A stretch of DNA of 64,000 nt from Zeugodacus cucurbitae (Eukaryota; Arthropoda; Insecta; Diptera; Tephritidae), in the NCBI RefSeq assembly GCF_028554725.1, contig NC_071671.1, forward strand, positions 28,272,001 to 28,336,000. The letters are read 5' to 3'. The notes beneath the pieces are model-generated. The model saw only the letters and a list, made by a program, of their open reading frames with translations, was not told the origin of the DNA and made no database searches. Positions within the stretch are counted from its first letter, which is position 1. Each line of letters begins with the position of its first letter. Made by a program: the position numbers and the translations under genes. Below are positions 61,447 to 64,000 of this stretch, piece by piece.

Positions 61447-63787
61447 GTAAGGAGGCGAATAAATTTAATAATATATTCGTATGTAACAGACTTCACGTGA
61501 TATGCAGTTATGTTATATATGTGTAAAATACCTTGATCATACACATGTGTGTTCGAAAGAGCTTAGTAAAACTTATTTATTGCAGGTTATTCAACACATA
61601 TTCAGTTTTTTAAGCTTCTCAGACATACAGGTAGCCGGAAGAACTTGTCAGCGATGGCGTGAAGCTACTTTTAATTGTGCATTGTCAAAAAAAGCGTTGA
61701 TTCGATTTTCTAAACTTTGCCTTTCTGATAGAAGCCCACCTGCTCAAGACTTCATTGTCAGCGAAAGACCGTTCCGCCACTACTACTTTGAAGAAGTTAA
61801 TTTTGGGCCAATACAAAACATTATGAGCCATATTGGGAATTCAGCAGAAGAAATAGTATTTGATAATGTCGATGTGGGTGACAAACAATTTTGTGCTATA
61901 ATGAGTCACATGGTTAAAATACGTTCATTAACAATAACCCGTTGTTCGACGCTTTTCATGTCTGGTTCTTTTTTAGACAACAACGATGATCGCTTGTCTC
62001 TCAGCTCAAGTTTTGGCAGGATCCAACACCTTTCCCTAAAAGATAATCAGTACTTGTCAGATGCAATTTTGTTACGCATTACGGAAATTATGGATAATAT
62101 TAATACGTTGGATTTATCTGGATGTCAAATTGCATATCACAACGCTATTCAACGTCGATTTTATCCCAACGATGACGACTACGCACCAAGTGAATCTATA
62201 CTGACATTTAAGATCATTATACGAATATTATTAATGCATCGTCAGACTTTGCATAGCTTAAACATCAGCGATACATTGATAGGTGCTCCATCATTAGTTG
62301 CTTTAAACGATGTAGGATTTGAAGGGCTCCAATTACAAAATCTTGGACTTGCTAATTGTAGGCAATTAAACACTTTATCACTTCAGACATTTTTAAAAAA
62401 TCAAAGAAAGCTATTGACACTTGACGTGTCGGACACAATTTGCGTTAATGATAGTTGTATAGATATAATTGTAAAATATCTTCCACTCCTACAAGAGCTT
62501 AATATTTCCAGTTGCATTAATGTTACAAATAATGGTGCGTCACGGTTAGGTGAACTTAAAAAGTTAAAAACCTTAAACGTTTCGCGCTGCGATGGAATAC
62601 AGTCAGAAGGCCTAATTCAAGGTGTAGCATCGGCGAAGAATGAGACTATCTTGAATCTTCAAATGGCTCATTTGCAGGTATGTGAAGAAGCTATTATGGT
62701 TATAGCGAAAAATCTTCCAGAACTACTTGTTCTGAATTTAGCACATTGTGTGAATGGAGTTACCGATGAATCGGTTCAATGTATTATTCAGAACTTACGT
62801 TGGTTGCGGGACTTATCCTTGGAAAATTGTTTTCGCGTAAGTTACACATTGAAAATTTAAACATTAATTAAATATATTAATACAATATATATATTTATAT
62901 TTAAGATCACTGACGTGGCACTTACTGGTATCAATATTTTGCAACTACCGCCCAACTCTCAGACTTCAATCAATAACCTTCAACAGCACCCACTTTCCTC
63001 ATTATCCAATAGAAATGGCTTCAATGAATCGAATCAATCAATAAAGATTTCTTTAAGAAGTAAGGCTGAAGAAGAAATTGTACGAGATGCTATTAGAAAA
63101 AAGGCTATGATTGCAGCTTATGAAATGAACTTGATTGGAGAATGCGATGTTGAGGGCTACAGCATAAAACAACTACAAGGACTGAGGTCTCTAAACTTAG
63201 GTGGTTGCAATAAAATATCCGATGTTTCTTTGAAATATGGACTAAAATTTGTGGAATTACAAAATTTATCGCTTTCGAATTGTCAACAAATTTCGCTCAT
63301 CGGTATTGAGCAATTGGTGCAAGATTGTCCTTCAATAGAGACACTGGATTTATCGGATTGCGAAAGTATTAATGACAAAGCCATACAATCAATTACAATT
63401 CATCTTACTAGACTTCGAGCGTTACATATAAATGGATGCAGCCAGTTAACTGATCACACTTTAGACGCAATTTTAGTTAACTGCAAAAATATGCAGGTAC
63501 ATATAAACAAATGTGTATTAATGAAACTATGAGGCAATGGCCTTCTAACACCTATCTATTATTATCAAGCTATTCTATTATACAAGAATTTCTCGAATAT
63601 AAACTAAAATTGTATACTTATTTTCGTATGTTTGTAGACACTCTCAGTACATCGTTGTCGCCGGATATATACTGACATTGAGGAGAGACTTTCAGAAATG
63701 TCTACGTTACGTAATTTAAAGTTAGACAATACACCAAATCTTGACAATGCTTTCTTACTTCGTTTGAAGAAACATCTTGATTACTGA
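61375..63787 (+). CDS. F-box and leucine-rich-repeat protein, 687 aa
   Basis: Exons are 61375-61446, 61586-62836, 62906-63496 and 63638-63787, all phase 0 with GT-AG borders. An in-frame TAA lies upstream of the ATG. Residues ~21-62 form an F-box (LPIEVIQHIFSFLSFSDIQVA), which docks on Skp1 in an SCF ubiquitin ligase. About a dozen leucine-rich repeats of the cysteine-containing (AMN1/FBXL) type follow, e.g. LQELNISSCINVTNNG, LRSLNLGGCNKISDVS and IETLDLSDCESINDKA; they would select the substrate. A charged, Gln/Asn/Ser-rich insert at ~455-510 interrupts the repeats. It is the length expected of fly FBXL proteins such as CG8272; orthology was not tested. Confidence 0.93.
61586..62836 (+). CDS. 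F-box gene exon 2
   Basis: Acceptor ttattgcag, donor gtaagt. It encodes the rest of the F-box and the first leucine-rich repeats, ending NCFR, which joins ITDVAL of exon 3 to complete a repeat. Confidence 0.92.
62906..63496 (+). CDS. F-box gene exon 3
   Basis: Acceptor atatttaag, donor gtacat. It encodes the low-complexity insert, a helical Lys/Glu stretch (KAEEEIVRDAIRKKAM) and further repeats. Confidence 0.9.
63638..63787 (+). CDS. F-box gene exon 4
   Basis: Acceptor tatgtttgtag. It encodes TLSVHRCRRIYTD to LKKHLDY and stops with TGA at 63785-63787. 3' UTR follows to the window end with no clear AATAAA. Confidence 0.9.
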   Translation, partial: TLSVHRCRRIYTDIEERLSEMSTLRNLKLDNTPNLDNAFLLRLKKHLDY

Positions 63788-64000
63788 TATTTCGCAGCCA
63801 TTTCATTCGTTTTATTTTTGTATTATTTTCAGATTAATAATAATTTCTGAAAAGGAATAATATAGATATTTTAAGTTGGCAGTTACGTCTGTTATTTTAA
63901 TCATAAGTGTTGTATATAAAACTGTATTTATATGAAGTATTTATGTATATGTATAGAAGTTTTGTTAAATTGTTACTTATTGGTATAAATTATTTGCGAA

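Noticed and set aside
1..64000. tRNA, rRNA, CRISPR arrays, bacterial operons or terminators
   Set aside because: No cloverleaf, rRNA or regularly spaced repeat-spacer pattern was recognised. Spliced genes and TEs show eukaryotic nuclear DNA. A covariance-model scan was not possible here.

Overview
This is nuclear DNA from a higher fly. Two intron-containing genes with fly-like splice sites lie at the two ends, separated by about 50 kb of nested, decayed transposable elements (TEs). The many (ATGT)n and acatacatatgt runs, the rosa-like mariner and the abundant short repeats ending in ctcgcaa/ttgcgag suggest a tephritid fruit fly (Bactrocera/Zeugodacus/Ceratitis type). That placement is inference; no species can be named from the sequence alone.

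Layout. 1-180: 3' tail of a Jockey-type LINE. 181-4103: AT-rich sequence upstream of or intronic to the first gene, with small DNA-transposon remnants. 4104-11473: four coding exons of a large C2H2 zinc-finger gene of the Oaz/ZNF423/ZNF521 family (+ strand). Any earlier exons lie outside the window. 11474-13284: 3' flank. 13285-34545: TE mosaic holding a Tc1 element with IR/DR ends, a 3.7 kb DNA transposon with ~440 bp terminal inverted repeats (TIRs) that itself carries an RTE-like LINE, a hAT/ZMYM-type remnant, two MITE families and several copies of an abundant repeat called family A here. A possible 89-codon gene with its own TATA promoter lies on the minus strand at 22007-22510. 34553-38560: antisense Jockey LINE (ORF1 with CCHC knuckles, ORF2) splitting one family A copy. 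38565-43540: more Tc1 and hAT-like debris. 43700-59431: a LINE carrying a deleted mariner, then an RTE-like LINE carrying a MITE that carries a hAT element. 6,490 bp of this stack is repeated head to tail (45519-52008 and 52009-58498) with only seven differences noticed. 59432-61147: a ~220 bp direct repeat, then a Harbinger-like element containing a pogo-like MITE. 61375-63787: a complete four-exon F-box/leucine-rich-repeat gene (+ strand).

The two host genes have no evident joint function. The first encodes a nuclear zinc-finger cofactor with a CtBP-type PxDLS motif. The second encodes an SCF ubiquitin-ligase substrate receptor. The order of TE insertions can be read from target-site duplications (12 bp for one RTE copy, 8 bp for hAT, TA for mariner and pogo-like elements, TTA for the Harbinger-like element). 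I saw no tRNA, rRNA or CRISPR array.
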